Assembly (NCBI GenBank): GCA_037128595.1
Contig: JBAXWB010000006.1
Span: 124,001 to 188,000, forward strand
DNA: 64,000 bases
Origin: a bacterium
Lineage (GTDB): Bacteria; Verrucomicrobiota; Kiritimatiellia; CAIKKV01; CAITUY01
Direction of reading: 5' to 3'
Part shown: positions 34,734-41,817 of the stretch, piece by piece
How the letters are laid out: each line of letters starts with the position of its first letter
How positions within the stretch are numbered: the stretch's first letter is position 1
Made by a program: the position numbers and the translations under genes
The notes under the pieces: model-generated
What the model saw: the letters and a program-made list of their open reading frames with translations, nothing else
Databases searched by the model: none
What the model was told of the DNA's origin: nothing

Positions 34734-34821
34734 CCCTCACCCCAACCCTCTCCCTCGAGGGGAGAGGGTGAAGACAATTGCGCTTTTCCCTCTCCCCTCG
34801 AGGGAGAGGGCTAGGGTGAGG
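34734..34821. repeat. Paired palindromic repeat, second copy
   Basis: Two inverted units, CCCTCACCCCAACCCTCTCC...GGAGAGGG (34734-34768) and its mirror CCCTCTCCCC...AGGGTGAGG (34788-34821). The same family as 20418-20514. It lies between the thioredoxin and CcdA-like genes. Confidence 0.8.
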
Positions 34822-34837
34822 TGCTTATTCCACCTTT

Positions 34838-35305
34838 TTACAGATTCAAACTAACGCCAAACTCCTTCCACTTCGCCAAAATATCTTCCTTCCCGAAGAA
34901 CCCCTCGTGCCGGAAGAGTTCCTTGCCCTGCGCGTCATAGAAGATTTGGGTCGGGATCACATTGATCCCGTACTTCTTCCCCGCCTCCGGGTTCTGCCAG
35001 ACGTCAATAAACTGAACCTCCAGCTTTCCCACGAGGGTCTTCTTGAGATCTTCCAGGATCGGCGCCATCATCTTGCAGGGAATACATTTCCCGGCACCCA
35101 AATCAACCAGGAGGGGTAGCACCTTCTCCTGACTCATAGCGGGGACGACCTGCAAGGACTGCTTCTTTCCGGAGTTTTTGGCAACCAGCACTCCAGCCAC
35201 AGCAAAAGCCAAAATGATCCAGATCCATTTACCCGATCCGCGACAACAACTTCCGCCGCGACAGCCACAGGCCGAACCCTCATCCTTCTTTTCGTTCGTC
35301 GTCAT
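34838..35305 (-). CDS. Membrane-anchored thioredoxin with CIPC active site and Cys-rich N-tail
   Basis: 155 residues. The N-tail SACGCRGGSCCRG (C13, C15, C20, C21) is followed by one membrane helix (27-43) and a thioredoxin fold with CIPC at 74-77 (GAGKCIPCKMM), the strand VQFIDVWQN and the cis-Pro site NVIPTQIFYD. A reducing thiol-disulfide protein facing the periplasm is likely, fed by the CcdA-like protein of the same operon. AAGGAG lies eight bases before the ATG. The layout parallels the 24.5 kb protein, which has lost CxxC. Confidence 0.88.
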   Translation of the reverse strand: MTTNEKKDEGSACGCRGGSCCRGSGKWIWIILAFAVAGVLVAKNSGKKQSLQVVPAMSQEKVLPLLVDLGAGKCIPCKMMAPILEDLKKTLVGKLEVQFIDVWQNPEAGKKYGINVIPTQIFYDAQGKELFRHEGFFGKEDILAKWKEFGVSLNL

Positions 35306-35323
35306 TGTCTGTCTCCTTATCTG

Positions 35324-36364
35324 TTACATGATGGCATTAAACAAATATCCGACGAGCATAATCCCAATCGCGACCACGCCGAAAAACACGGCGAGCAAAC
35401 GGGGTTTGAGCACTTTTCGGAGGATGATCGCCTCTGGCAGGGACAGCGCAATCACCGCCATCATGAACGCCAGGACCGTACCCAGCGCCGCCCCTTTCCC
35501 GAGCAAGGCCTGTACAATGGGAATGATGCCCGCCGCGTTGGAATACATCGGCACCCCAATGACCACCGAAAGCGGAACGCTCCACCAGGCCCCTTTACCC
35601 ATAAATGACGCCAGGGCATTGGCCGGCACATACCCATGAATACCCGCACCCACGGCAATGCCGATCACCACATAGAGCCACACCTTACCGACAATATCCC
35701 TCACGGCCTCACGGCCGATCCGGATCCGGGCGGCGATATCAAGTTTTTCATCTTCCAGACCTGTCGTTGGACCGGTTGCGTAAACCCAATCCTCAACATG
35801 CGACTCCATTTTCAATCGCCCGATGACCCAGCCGGCGACGATGGCGATGGTCAAGCCCATCCCCAGATAGATGGCCGCCACCTTCCACCCGAACAGTCCG
35901 AACAGCAGCACCAGCGCGATTTCATTCACCATGGGGGCTGAGATCAGAAATGACAGGGTCACCCCCAGTGGAATCCCGGCCGTCACAAAGCCGATAAAGA
36001 GCGGCACGGCGGAGCAGGAACAAAACGGGGTCACAATTCCCAGCAAAGCCGCCAGGACATTCCCCACCGATTCACGCTTGCCTGCCAGAATCCGGCGCGT
36101 CCGTTCCGGAGTGAAAAACGAGCGGATAATCCCCACCACAAACACAATCAGGGTCAGCAGCATCAACACTTTGGGCGTTTCAAACACAAAGAACTGAAAG
36201 GCGGTACTGAAGGGATGCCCCTGCGGCAGGCCCAACACTCCATAGGTCAACCAGGCCGAAACAGATTCCAGATTCCAGTACACCCCCCCCCACAGCACGA
36301 GGATGCCCATTCCCTTGAGAATACGTGAGGACCATTTTTCTTCCACGTTATGCTCCGCCTTCAT
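35324..36364 (-). CDS. Permease of the DUF318/ArsP-like family
   Basis: 346 residues, about eight membrane helices. The signature TPFCSCSAVPLFIGFVTAGI, with two functional cysteines, and SFLISAPMVNEIA, repeated in the second half as SVVIGVPMYSNAAGIIPIV, identifies the permease family that includes ArsP organoarsenical exporters and other thiol-based metal permeases. AGGAGG seven bases before the ATG. It heads the unit permease-thioredoxin-CcdA, common in arsenic clusters; the exact substrate is unknown. No regulator gene is adjacent on this side. Confidence 0.88.
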   Translation of the reverse strand: MKAEHNVEEKWSSRILKGMGILVLWGGVYWNLESVSAWLTYGVLGLPQGHPFSTAFQFFVFETPKVLMLLTLIVFVVGIIRSFFTPERTRRILAGKRESVGNVLAALLGIVTPFCSCSAVPLFIGFVTAGIPLGVTLSFLISAPMVNEIALVLLFGLFGWKVAAIYLGMGLTIAIVAGWVIGRLKMESHVEDWVYATGPTTGLEDEKLDIAARIRIGREAVRDIVGKVWLYVVIGIAVGAGIHGYVPANALASFMGKGAWWSVPLSVVIGVPMYSNAAGIIPIVQALLGKGAALGTVLAFMMAVIALSLPEAIILRKVLKPRLLAVFFGVVAIGIMLVGYLFNAIM

Positions 36365-36477
36365 CTCAACCTCCTGTTAAGTGGTCATTCCTGCGTTTGG
36401 CATCCGCCCGGATCACATCCACCGCGCAGTCAAAAGCCTTGAGGATGCAGGGTGTTTCCATCTGAATACTGAATCGG

Positions 36478-37734
36478 TTATTTCGGCAGCCAGCCACGCG
36501 AACGCAGTTCTTGTTCCATGCATTCGGCTAACACCCGATGTCCCGCCGGAGCCGGGTGCATAAAATGGACAAGATAGTCCGGGGGATACCGGGTCTCAGG
36601 AATCTTCTCGATGGTATTATAATACGGGGCCCCCACCTCTTTGCAGATGGCCACCGCTTCGGGTTGCATGGGACCAAAAACAAGTAACCTGAAATGGTGT
36701 GTGCGGCTCAGCTCCACAAACTCAGTAAAACATTGCCTAACCCCGCTCACATCAATTCCATCCCTGAAATGTTCAGGGATCTCCCCTTCCTTGAATTGCC
36801 GCATGTCGCTCAGGGGTGTCAGGGCAATATCCGCAAACTTTTTCCGGTTGAAAATGAGGTAGTAGAGAAAAGAGACGTCTTTCCGGTCCCACTGACATTT
36901 TTGCGGGACGAAAAAGGGGTAATTGAAATCATTATCGCACCACCCGATGACCACAATATCCGGCGCATATGCCAGGGCGCGACATTTCAACATTTCCAGT
37001 TCAAGCTGGGTATTGTAGCCCGGCACCCCGAAGTTCAAGGTTTCATAGACATGCCCATCACTTCTCGCATTCAGATTACGCCCCAGAACCGCCATATAGG
37101 GCTCATTCTCCGCCACATCCCACCCGAACATACCGGAGTCACCCAACCCGACAATACGAAAGCCGTTCGTCCCCTTCGCTTCCTGATATTCACGGATATC
37201 ACGCATCCCCGCACGATTGACCTTGACCCATTGATGTCCGAACTCCCGCTCCAGTTGCGGCCTTAATTCATAGATCAGTTTCGAGTTCGCACTTCGACGC
37301 ACGAGCGCCGCCAGGGGATGGGAACTACTAATGGTCTCCTCCTTTAACTGGGCAGAAATCGCATCCAACCGGTCCAAGGACTGACTTTCCTGAGTTCGCT
37401 TGAGAATGACTCTCAATCCGACTTCCGCCACCAGAAACGCCAGCCCGGTGCTCACGGCGCACAAACACAGCCGCCCGGTAAAAACCAACCACTGTCGTCG
37501 CCCGTAATTCACACCATAGCGCAGCAAGAACCAGCCAAACCAACCCACCAAGACCAGGATGATCCTGGGTTTATGGTGAGTCGCATGGATCACATGAGTC
37601 AAAGGCCCTCCATGAAAGGCCATCAGCACCAATATCACCCCATTAACCAGGCTCAGCACCAGAAGCCCCCAAGCCAAAGTCCGCCCCCACCGGGATCCCC
37701 CCGCTTTTTGTATCCAATTGCCAACAGAATTCAT
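36478..37734 (-). CDS. Membrane-anchored SGNH/GDSL-type hydrolase
   Basis: 418 residues. The first 110 carry two hydrophobic clusters predicted to cross the membrane (about 16-40 and 55-110), leaving the catalytic domain outside the cytoplasm. SGNH blocks: IVGLGDSGMFGWDV (block I; Ser nucleophile in GDS), NFGVPGYN (block II Gly), GWCDNDF (block III Asn) and HFMHPAPAGHRVLAE (block V His). It probably removes acyl groups from a glycan or lipid; the substrate is unknown. The frame extends to 37791, but the ATG at 37734 has AAGGTGG six bases upstream. Confidence 0.82.
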   Translation of the reverse strand: MNSVGNWIQKAGGSRWGRTLAWGLLVLSLVNGVILVLMAFHGGPLTHVIHATHHKPRIILVLVGWFGWFLLRYGVNYGRRQWLVFTGRLCLCAVSTGLAFLVAEVGLRVILKRTQESQSLDRLDAISAQLKEETISSSHPLAALVRRSANSKLIYELRPQLEREFGHQWVKVNRAGMRDIREYQEAKGTNGFRIVGLGDSGMFGWDVAENEPYMAVLGRNLNARSDGHVYETLNFGVPGYNTQLELEMLKCRALAYAPDIVVIGWCDNDFNYPFFVPQKCQWDRKDVSFLYYLIFNRKKFADIALTPLSDMRQFKEGEIPEHFRDGIDVSGVRQCFTEFVELSRTHHFRLLVFGPMQPEAVAICKEVGAPYYNTIEKIPETRYPPDYLVHFMHPAPAGHRVLAECMEQELRSRGWLPK

Positions 37735-37749
37735 AGACCCACCTTTACA

Positions 37750-37800
37750 CAAAGATCCGACAATTTGAACAGAAGCACGCCAAGATCGCAAAGAAGATTT
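37750..37800. repeat. Dispersed-repeat-like sequence (AAGATCGCAAAGAAGATTTT type)
   Basis: AGCACGCCAAGATCGCAAAG with flanking AACAAAGAATTCC resembles the widespread intergenic repeats reading like accumulated AAAG-rich copies. Only one copy is in the window, so this rests on general resemblance. Confidence 0.3.
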
Positions 37801-37817
37801 TTAGAACAAAGAATTCC

Positions 37818-37846
37818 TTGAATTTTGAACCAAACTCCCGTATACC
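37818..37846 (+). promoter_or_regulatory. Promoter of rpsU
   Basis: TTGAAT (37818-37823), 17-base spacer, TATACC (37841-37846), with the predicted start about 60 bases before the rpsU GTG. Good spacing, moderate consensus. Confidence 0.45.
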
Positions 37847-37914
37847 ATGCGCCTGTTTGATTCAAGGATCAGCTAAATCAGGATCCGGATCACGAAGGGA
37901 AGGTGACATTACAC

Positions 37915-38100
37915 GTGGCTCAAGTCAAAATTAGACGCGGCGAAACCGTTGACAAAGCTCTGCGGCGCCTGAAGAAGATCATGGACAAGGAAGGCATCAT
38001 GAAAGAAATCCGTGCCCATCGATACTTCGAGAAGCCCAGCGAGCAGAAACGCCGCAAGGCAGCCCGTGCCCGCGCTCGCGCGGCGTACAATATCGTTTGA
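37915..38100 (+). CDS. rpsU: Small ribosomal subunit protein bS21
   Basis: 61 residues, basic, with the standard bS21 pattern: VKIRRGETVDKALRRLKK, a central KEIRAHRYFEKPSEQKRRK and a long basic helix. It sits on the 30S platform near the 3' end of 16S rRNA. The frame is open to a GTG at 37903. I choose the GTG at 37915 because GAAGGTG is nine bases before it and MAQVKIRRGE matches the family start; the upstream GTG lies inside that ribosome-binding site. It has its own promoter and terminator. Confidence 0.93.
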   Translation: MAQVKIRRGETVDKALRRLKKIMDKEGIMKEIRAHRYFEKPSEQKRRKAARARARAAYNIV

Positions 38101-38118
38101 TTCAACTGCTGAATCTCC

Positions 38119-38160
38119 GAAAGCTCCCTGGATTTCCAATTCAGGGAGCTTTCTTTGTTT
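38119..38160 (+). terminator. Rho-independent terminator of rpsU
   Basis: GAAAGCTCCCTG (38119-38130) pairs perfectly with CAGGGAGCTTTC (38142-38153), followed by TTTGTTT. Confidence 0.9.
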
Positions 38161-38166
38161 AACCCC

Positions 38167-39081
38167 ATGATCTTCAGCCTGACAACTCGTTGGAATGCCC
38201 GCCGGCATGAAACCGGCGAGACGATGCTTGAGGAAATTCTCAACCTCGGGTTCGATCATGTTGAACTGGGCTTTGATCTCACCCCCAATCTTGTCCCCGG
38301 CGTGCGCCAGATGGTGACCGCCGGCCGGGTCAAGGTCGACAGTCTCCACGCCTACTGCCCGCTCCCCCCGGTCCCCTACCCCTCACCGGAACCCTTTACC
38401 CTCTCAGCTTCTGATCCCGCGATCCGGGCCAATGCCCTGCATTATCTTGAAAACACCATCCGCTTTGCCGCCGAACTCGGAGCCCGGGTGGTGGTGGCCC
38501 ATGCCGGTAATGTGGAGATGAAAATGATCTCCCCTCAGTTGGTGGAACTGACGACCGCCGGCCGTCAATACGACGAGAGTTACGAGAAAACCCGGATGCA
38601 GCTTATCCTGGCCCGGGAGAAGGCGGTGACGTCACAACTTCCCCATCTCTACGCCGGCATCGAACGCCTGCTCCCGCTGCTTGAAGAAACCCACTGCACT
38701 TTGGCCTTTGAGATTCTGCCCACCTGGGAGGCGATCCCCACCGAGGTTGAAATGGAGCAATTGCTCACTCACTTCAATTCCCCCCACCTCCGGTGCTGGC
38801 TCGATATGGGGCATGGTCAGATCAGGGAAAACCTCGGGCTGATCAGCCACGCCCGCTGGGCGAAGCGCTTGCGACCCTGGCTGGCCGGAATGCATATCCA
38901 TGATGTCCGCCCCCCCGCCACCGACCACCTGATGCCACCGGCGGGGGCAACCAAATTCGAATTATTCAAAGACGTTGCCCGGGATGATATTATCCGCGTG
39001 CTGGAACCCTCCCCGAATGTCGCCGCTGAAGACATCGTGACGGGATTAAGCCTCATCCGGGCGGCATGGGCTCAGACGTGA
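38167..39081 (+). CDS. Sugar phosphate isomerase/epimerase-like TIM-barrel protein
   Basis: 304 residues of the xylose-isomerase-like (AP endonuclease family 2) fold. Visible barrel strands with metal-type ligands: GFDHVELGFD, SLHAYCP, VVVAHAGN, TLAFEILP (Glu), CWLDMGHGQ (Asp, His) and GMHIHDV (His, Asp). These His/Asp/Glu ends are the usual divalent-metal site, so an isomerase or epimerase acting on a sugar is likely. Substrate unknown. A TTG 12 bases upstream extends the frame but lies in the rpsU terminator tail; the ATG at 38167 is used, though it has no clear ribosome-binding site. It precedes an epimerase gene by 37 bases. Confidence 0.82.
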   Translation: MIFSLTTRWNARRHETGETMLEEILNLGFDHVELGFDLTPNLVPGVRQMVTAGRVKVDSLHAYCPLPPVPYPSPEPFTLSASDPAIRANALHYLENTIRFAAELGARVVVAHAGNVEMKMISPQLVELTTAGRQYDESYEKTRMQLILAREKAVTSQLPHLYAGIERLLPLLEETHCTLAFEILPTWEAIPTEVEMEQLLTHFNSPHLRCWLDMGHGQIRENLGLISHARWAKRLRPWLAGMHIHDVRPPATDHLMPPAGATKFELFKDVARDDIIRVLEPSPNVAAEDIVTGLSLIRAAWAQT

Positions 39082-39118
39082 GAGGCGAGATGTAAGACGT
39101 TAAAGAGTGAGTAACGGT

Positions 39119-40033
39119 ATGAATATATTAGTAACAGGAGCCTGCGGATTTGTCGGCAGGCATTTGATCAACGAGTTAACCACCCATGGCCATCAGGTGA
39201 CCGGGTTGGACATCGGGAGCACGCCGGCCTGGCTCACCCCCAACACGTACATTTCAGGCAACATCACGGATTCCGACGGACTGGACCAGATTGTGGCCGA
39301 GACCAAGCCCGAGGCCTGCATTCATCTGGCGGGTTGGGCCTTTGTTCCCTCCGGCACCGTTTCCCCGGCCAAAATTCTGGATGTCAATCTGGTAGGCACC
39401 ACCCATGTACTCGAGGCATTCCGGAAAACGGTCCCCTCGGCCCGGATCCTTTTTATCTCCACCTCACACGTCTATGGTATGCGCGCCCGCTCTGCCCCGA
39501 TTCAGGAAGACGAGTTACTCGGTCCGGACACGTTCTATGCCATTTCAAAAGCCGCGGCCGATCAGATCTGCCGCCTCTATGCCAAACAATACGGCATGCA
39601 CATCATCGTGGCCCGCCCCCACAACCACATCGGCCCGGGGCAATCTCCTCAATTTTCAATTGCGTCGTTTGCCAAACAGGTCGCCGCCATCCGCGACGGG
39701 GCCCCCGCCTCCATGAGGGTCGGCAATCTGGAAAATCGCCGCGACTTCACCGATGTGCGTGACATTGTCCGCGCCTACCGTCTTCTGATTGAAAAGGGAA
39801 GCGCCGGCAAGGCCTACAATATCGCCTCCGGCCATGAAGTCAGGGTCGGCGATGTGCTTACCCGCCTCTGTGAACTCGCGGGAGTGAGTCCGGTCATCAG
39901 CCGGGACCCCGCCTTCTATCGCCCTGCTGACGAAAATCCTGTACTCGATACCCGGCGAATCCGCCACGATACCGGCTGGGCGCCCGTCATCCCGCTCGAC
40001 CAGACGCTGGGAGATATCCTGAACCAGGTATGA
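39119..40033 (+). CDS. NAD(P)-dependent sugar epimerase/dehydratase (extended SDR)
   Basis: 304 residues. Rossmann motif GACGFVGRH at the N-terminus, catalytic Tyr-Lys in YAISKAAADQ, STSHVYG and RPHNHIGPG, as in the GDP-mannose dehydratase/RmlD-like branch of extended short-chain dehydrogenases. The likely product is a nucleotide-activated deoxy or epimerised sugar for surface glycans; the exact reaction cannot be assigned. The open frame begins at a GTG (39107); the ATG at 39119 starts exactly at MNILVTGACG and is chosen. It overlaps the next gene by 4 bases (ATGA). Confidence 0.88.
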   Translation: MNILVTGACGFVGRHLINELTTHGHQVTGLDIGSTPAWLTPNTYISGNITDSDGLDQIVAETKPEACIHLAGWAFVPSGTVSPAKILDVNLVGTTHVLEAFRKTVPSARILFISTSHVYGMRARSAPIQEDELLGPDTFYAISKAAADQICRLYAKQYGMHIIVARPHNHIGPGQSPQFSIASFAKQVAAIRDGAPASMRVGNLENRRDFTDVRDIVRAYRLLIEKGSAGKAYNIASGHEVRVGDVLTRLCELAGVSPVISRDPAFYRPADENPVLDTRRIRHDTGWAPVIPLDQTLGDILNQV

Positions 40034-41028
40034 GCAAAGCCACCCAAACGCTCTCCACCCTCCTGAAAGTCGGCATCGCCATCGCCGTCCTGGCCCTTAT
40101 TTTCAAAAAGATGGATATGAGGCAACTGCAGGTGACCCTGCACTCCTCGGCCGGAGAATGGCCCTGGCTGCTGGGAGGGTTTTTACTTTGCGCCCCGCCC
40201 ATTTTTCTCTGTATGGCCCGCTGGAAAATGATTCTTGACGAGCAGGAGATGAAACTGGGCTGGCACCGGGTAAACTCCATCTTTTTTATCGGGCTTTTCT
40301 TCAACTCGTTCATGATCGGCCCCACGGGCGGTGATCTGGTAAAGGCTTATTATACGGCCCGCGAGACCAACCATAAAAAGACGGAAGCGGTTTCGACCAT
40401 CTTTATTGACCGGGTCATCGGCTTATTTGTTTTGGCCCTTCTCGTCAGCGTGATGATTCTGACCCGTTGGGATTTCTTTATGACCCACCCGGCCTCCCGG
40501 GTCTATGCCTGGCCGGCATTGACGGCCTGCGCCATCCTGATTAGCGGGGGTGTCATCGCGTTCACAGTTCATTTATTCGAGGCCTTCCCGTGGATCAGGC
40601 GTTGGAGTCATATCAAACTGGTCGGCAAGGTGTTAGAGACCGTTGAACGGGTATATAACGCCTTTTATGTATGCCGGGCCAACCCGCGCCTGTTACTGCG
40701 TCTGGCCCTCACCTCAGCGCTGATTCAACTCTACTTTGTGGTGGTGGCCTGGTACGTGGGCCATGCATTAGGCATCCATGTCACCTTTATTGATTACCTC
40801 GCCTTTTCACCCCTGGTCGGCTTGATCAGCGCCATTCCCCTGACTCCAGGCGGCACAGGGATCCGGGAGTTTGCCTCCATTCAGCTTTGGTCGGCATTGG
40901 GCGTTGCCAACGATAAAGCGCTCCTGCTCACCTTTATCCCCTACATTTTCATGCTGATATGGGGATTGCCGGGGGGCCTGCTTTTCCTGCGCCAGGGCGG
41001 GAAAAAGCCAGTAGACAGTGAGCAGTAA
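40030..41028 (+). CDS. Flippase-like integral membrane protein (UPF0104/lysylphosphatidylglycerol synthase TM family)
   Basis: 332 residues, about eight helices. The family signature includes the N-terminal LARWKMIL-like ARWKMILDEQ, NSFMIGPTGGDLVKAYY and TPGGTGIREFA near residues 275-285, which define the YbhN/AglD-type family found with glycosyl- and lipid-transfer enzymes. It is coupled to the epimerase by an ATGA overlap, which suggests a role in moving or handling a lipid-linked sugar. The last residues (PVDSEQ) are encoded by one arm of an inverted repeat, suggesting that the gene's end was reshaped by repeat insertion. Confidence 0.85.
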   Translation: MSKATQTLSTLLKVGIAIAVLALIFKKMDMRQLQVTLHSSAGEWPWLLGGFLLCAPPIFLCMARWKMILDEQEMKLGWHRVNSIFFIGLFFNSFMIGPTGGDLVKAYYTARETNHKKTEAVSTIFIDRVIGLFVLALLVSVMILTRWDFFMTHPASRVYAWPALTACAILISGGVIAFTVHLFEAFPWIRRWSHIKLVGKVLETVERVYNAFYVCRANPRLLLRLALTSALIQLYFVVVAWYVGHALGIHVTFIDYLAFSPLVGLISAIPLTPGGTGIREFASIQLWSALGVANDKALLLTFIPYIFMLIWGLPGGLLFLRQGGKKPVDSEQ

Positions 41029-41077
41029 GCAGTGGGCAGAAGGCTGTTCCCACTGCCCCACTGCTTACTGCCCACTG
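41016..41077. repeat. Inverted repeat spanning the ends of two convergent genes
   Basis: CAGTGAGCAGTAAGCAGTG plus GGCAG (41016-41039) pairs with 41053-41077 apart from one mismatch and one bulged base. It contains the stop codon of the flippase-like gene and the last codons and stop of the aldolase-like gene. The CAGTAAGCAGTG wording is typical of dispersed intergenic repeats. It could act as a two-way terminator. Confidence 0.75.
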
Positions 41078-41706
41078 CCTGCTGAACCGCCCCATGCCGC
41101 CAATAAAACCGTCCCGGCCTCGTCCAGATCACTGCCAAACGCAATGATCCCCTCCTCATGGCCGGCCATGGCGGCCAGTTTCCGGTGGGGCAGATCGGTT
41201 TCACGATAGAGGCGGAGGATTTCACGCGCCATTCCAGGGGTTCCATAAGCGACCTCCACCGCGGTCGTCGGCACGGTATGCAGAAGGTGTTTCCAGAAGT
41301 CGAGATGATGGACATGTATCACCGCCCCGACCGCCGGATCCGCCTGATAAAACGCCGCGTGGGTCATGCATTCGGCCGACGGCGTGGTGAGTGGTGATTC
41401 CGCGCGGAATTCAACGGCATTGCGATCAATATCAACGCGCACGATCTCCGTATAATGTTGCGGTCCAAGATGTTCCAACCCACCCGTTCGGGTGGCCGTA
41501 ATTACAAACCCGCCGGGAGTCCGCACACTGAGGTTGCCATATCCGACCCCTTTGAGATCACCCGCCTGATACATCCCGATCAATTGGAGCGAAAAAAGCC
41601 GTTCCCGCCAGCGATTGAGTTCCGCCAGAACGGAAGGCGTAAAAACCGCCGAATCCACGAATCTGGGCGAAAACTTATAATACCCCTCCTTGGGCTCTGT
41701 AGTCAT
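41065..41706 (-). CDS. Class II aldolase/adducin family protein
   Basis: 213 residues. Zinc-site motif HVHHLDFW (about 130) with a later His in AAMAGHEEG, phosphate-loop-like [10 protein letters not shown] and the ITATRTGG segment are as in fuculose-1-phosphate aldolase relatives. It is probably a metal-dependent aldolase or epimerase of a sugar phosphate; no substrate can be named. The C-terminal GSAGSGQ is encoded by the inverted repeat shared with the neighbouring gene. Divergent from fusA, with 111 bases between the starts. Confidence 0.85.
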   Translation of the reverse strand: MTTEPKEGYYKFSPRFVDSAVFTPSVLAELNRWRERLFSLQLIGMYQAGDLKGVGYGNLSVRTPGGFVITATRTGGLEHLGPQHYTEIVRVDIDRNAVEFRAESPLTTPSAECMTHAAFYQADPAVGAVIHVHHLDFWKHLLHTVPTTAVEVAYGTPGMAREILRLYRETDLPHRKLAAMAGHEEGIIAFGSDLDEAGTVLLAAWGGSAGSGQ

Positions 41707-41730
41707 AGGGCATATCTAGCGAGTTTTTCC

Positions 41731-41760
41731 TTGATTATCAACGTCTATCGCCTCTATAGT
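41731..41760 (+). promoter_or_regulatory. Promoter of fusA
   Basis: TTGATT (41731-41736), 18-base spacer, TATAGT (41755-41760), with the predicted start about 50 bases before the fusA ATG. Confidence 0.5.
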
Positions 41761-41817
41761 GCGCGCGATTTTACCCGGGAAAAGTTCACGGGTAGTGTAT
41801 TCTTTGAGGAACTCATT

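Noticed and set aside
20401-34840. Possible CRISPR array because of repeated CCCTCTCCC motifs
   Set aside because: The copies are two paired palindromes 14 kb apart, with no regular repeat-spacer pattern and no cas genes.
36366-36461. 31-codon minus-strand ORF (METPCILKAFDCAVDVIRAD...) ending one base before the permease ATG
   Set aside because: It ends in the permease ribosome-binding site and could be a coupled leader, but it has no ribosome-binding site of its own and no recognised family; too weak to list.
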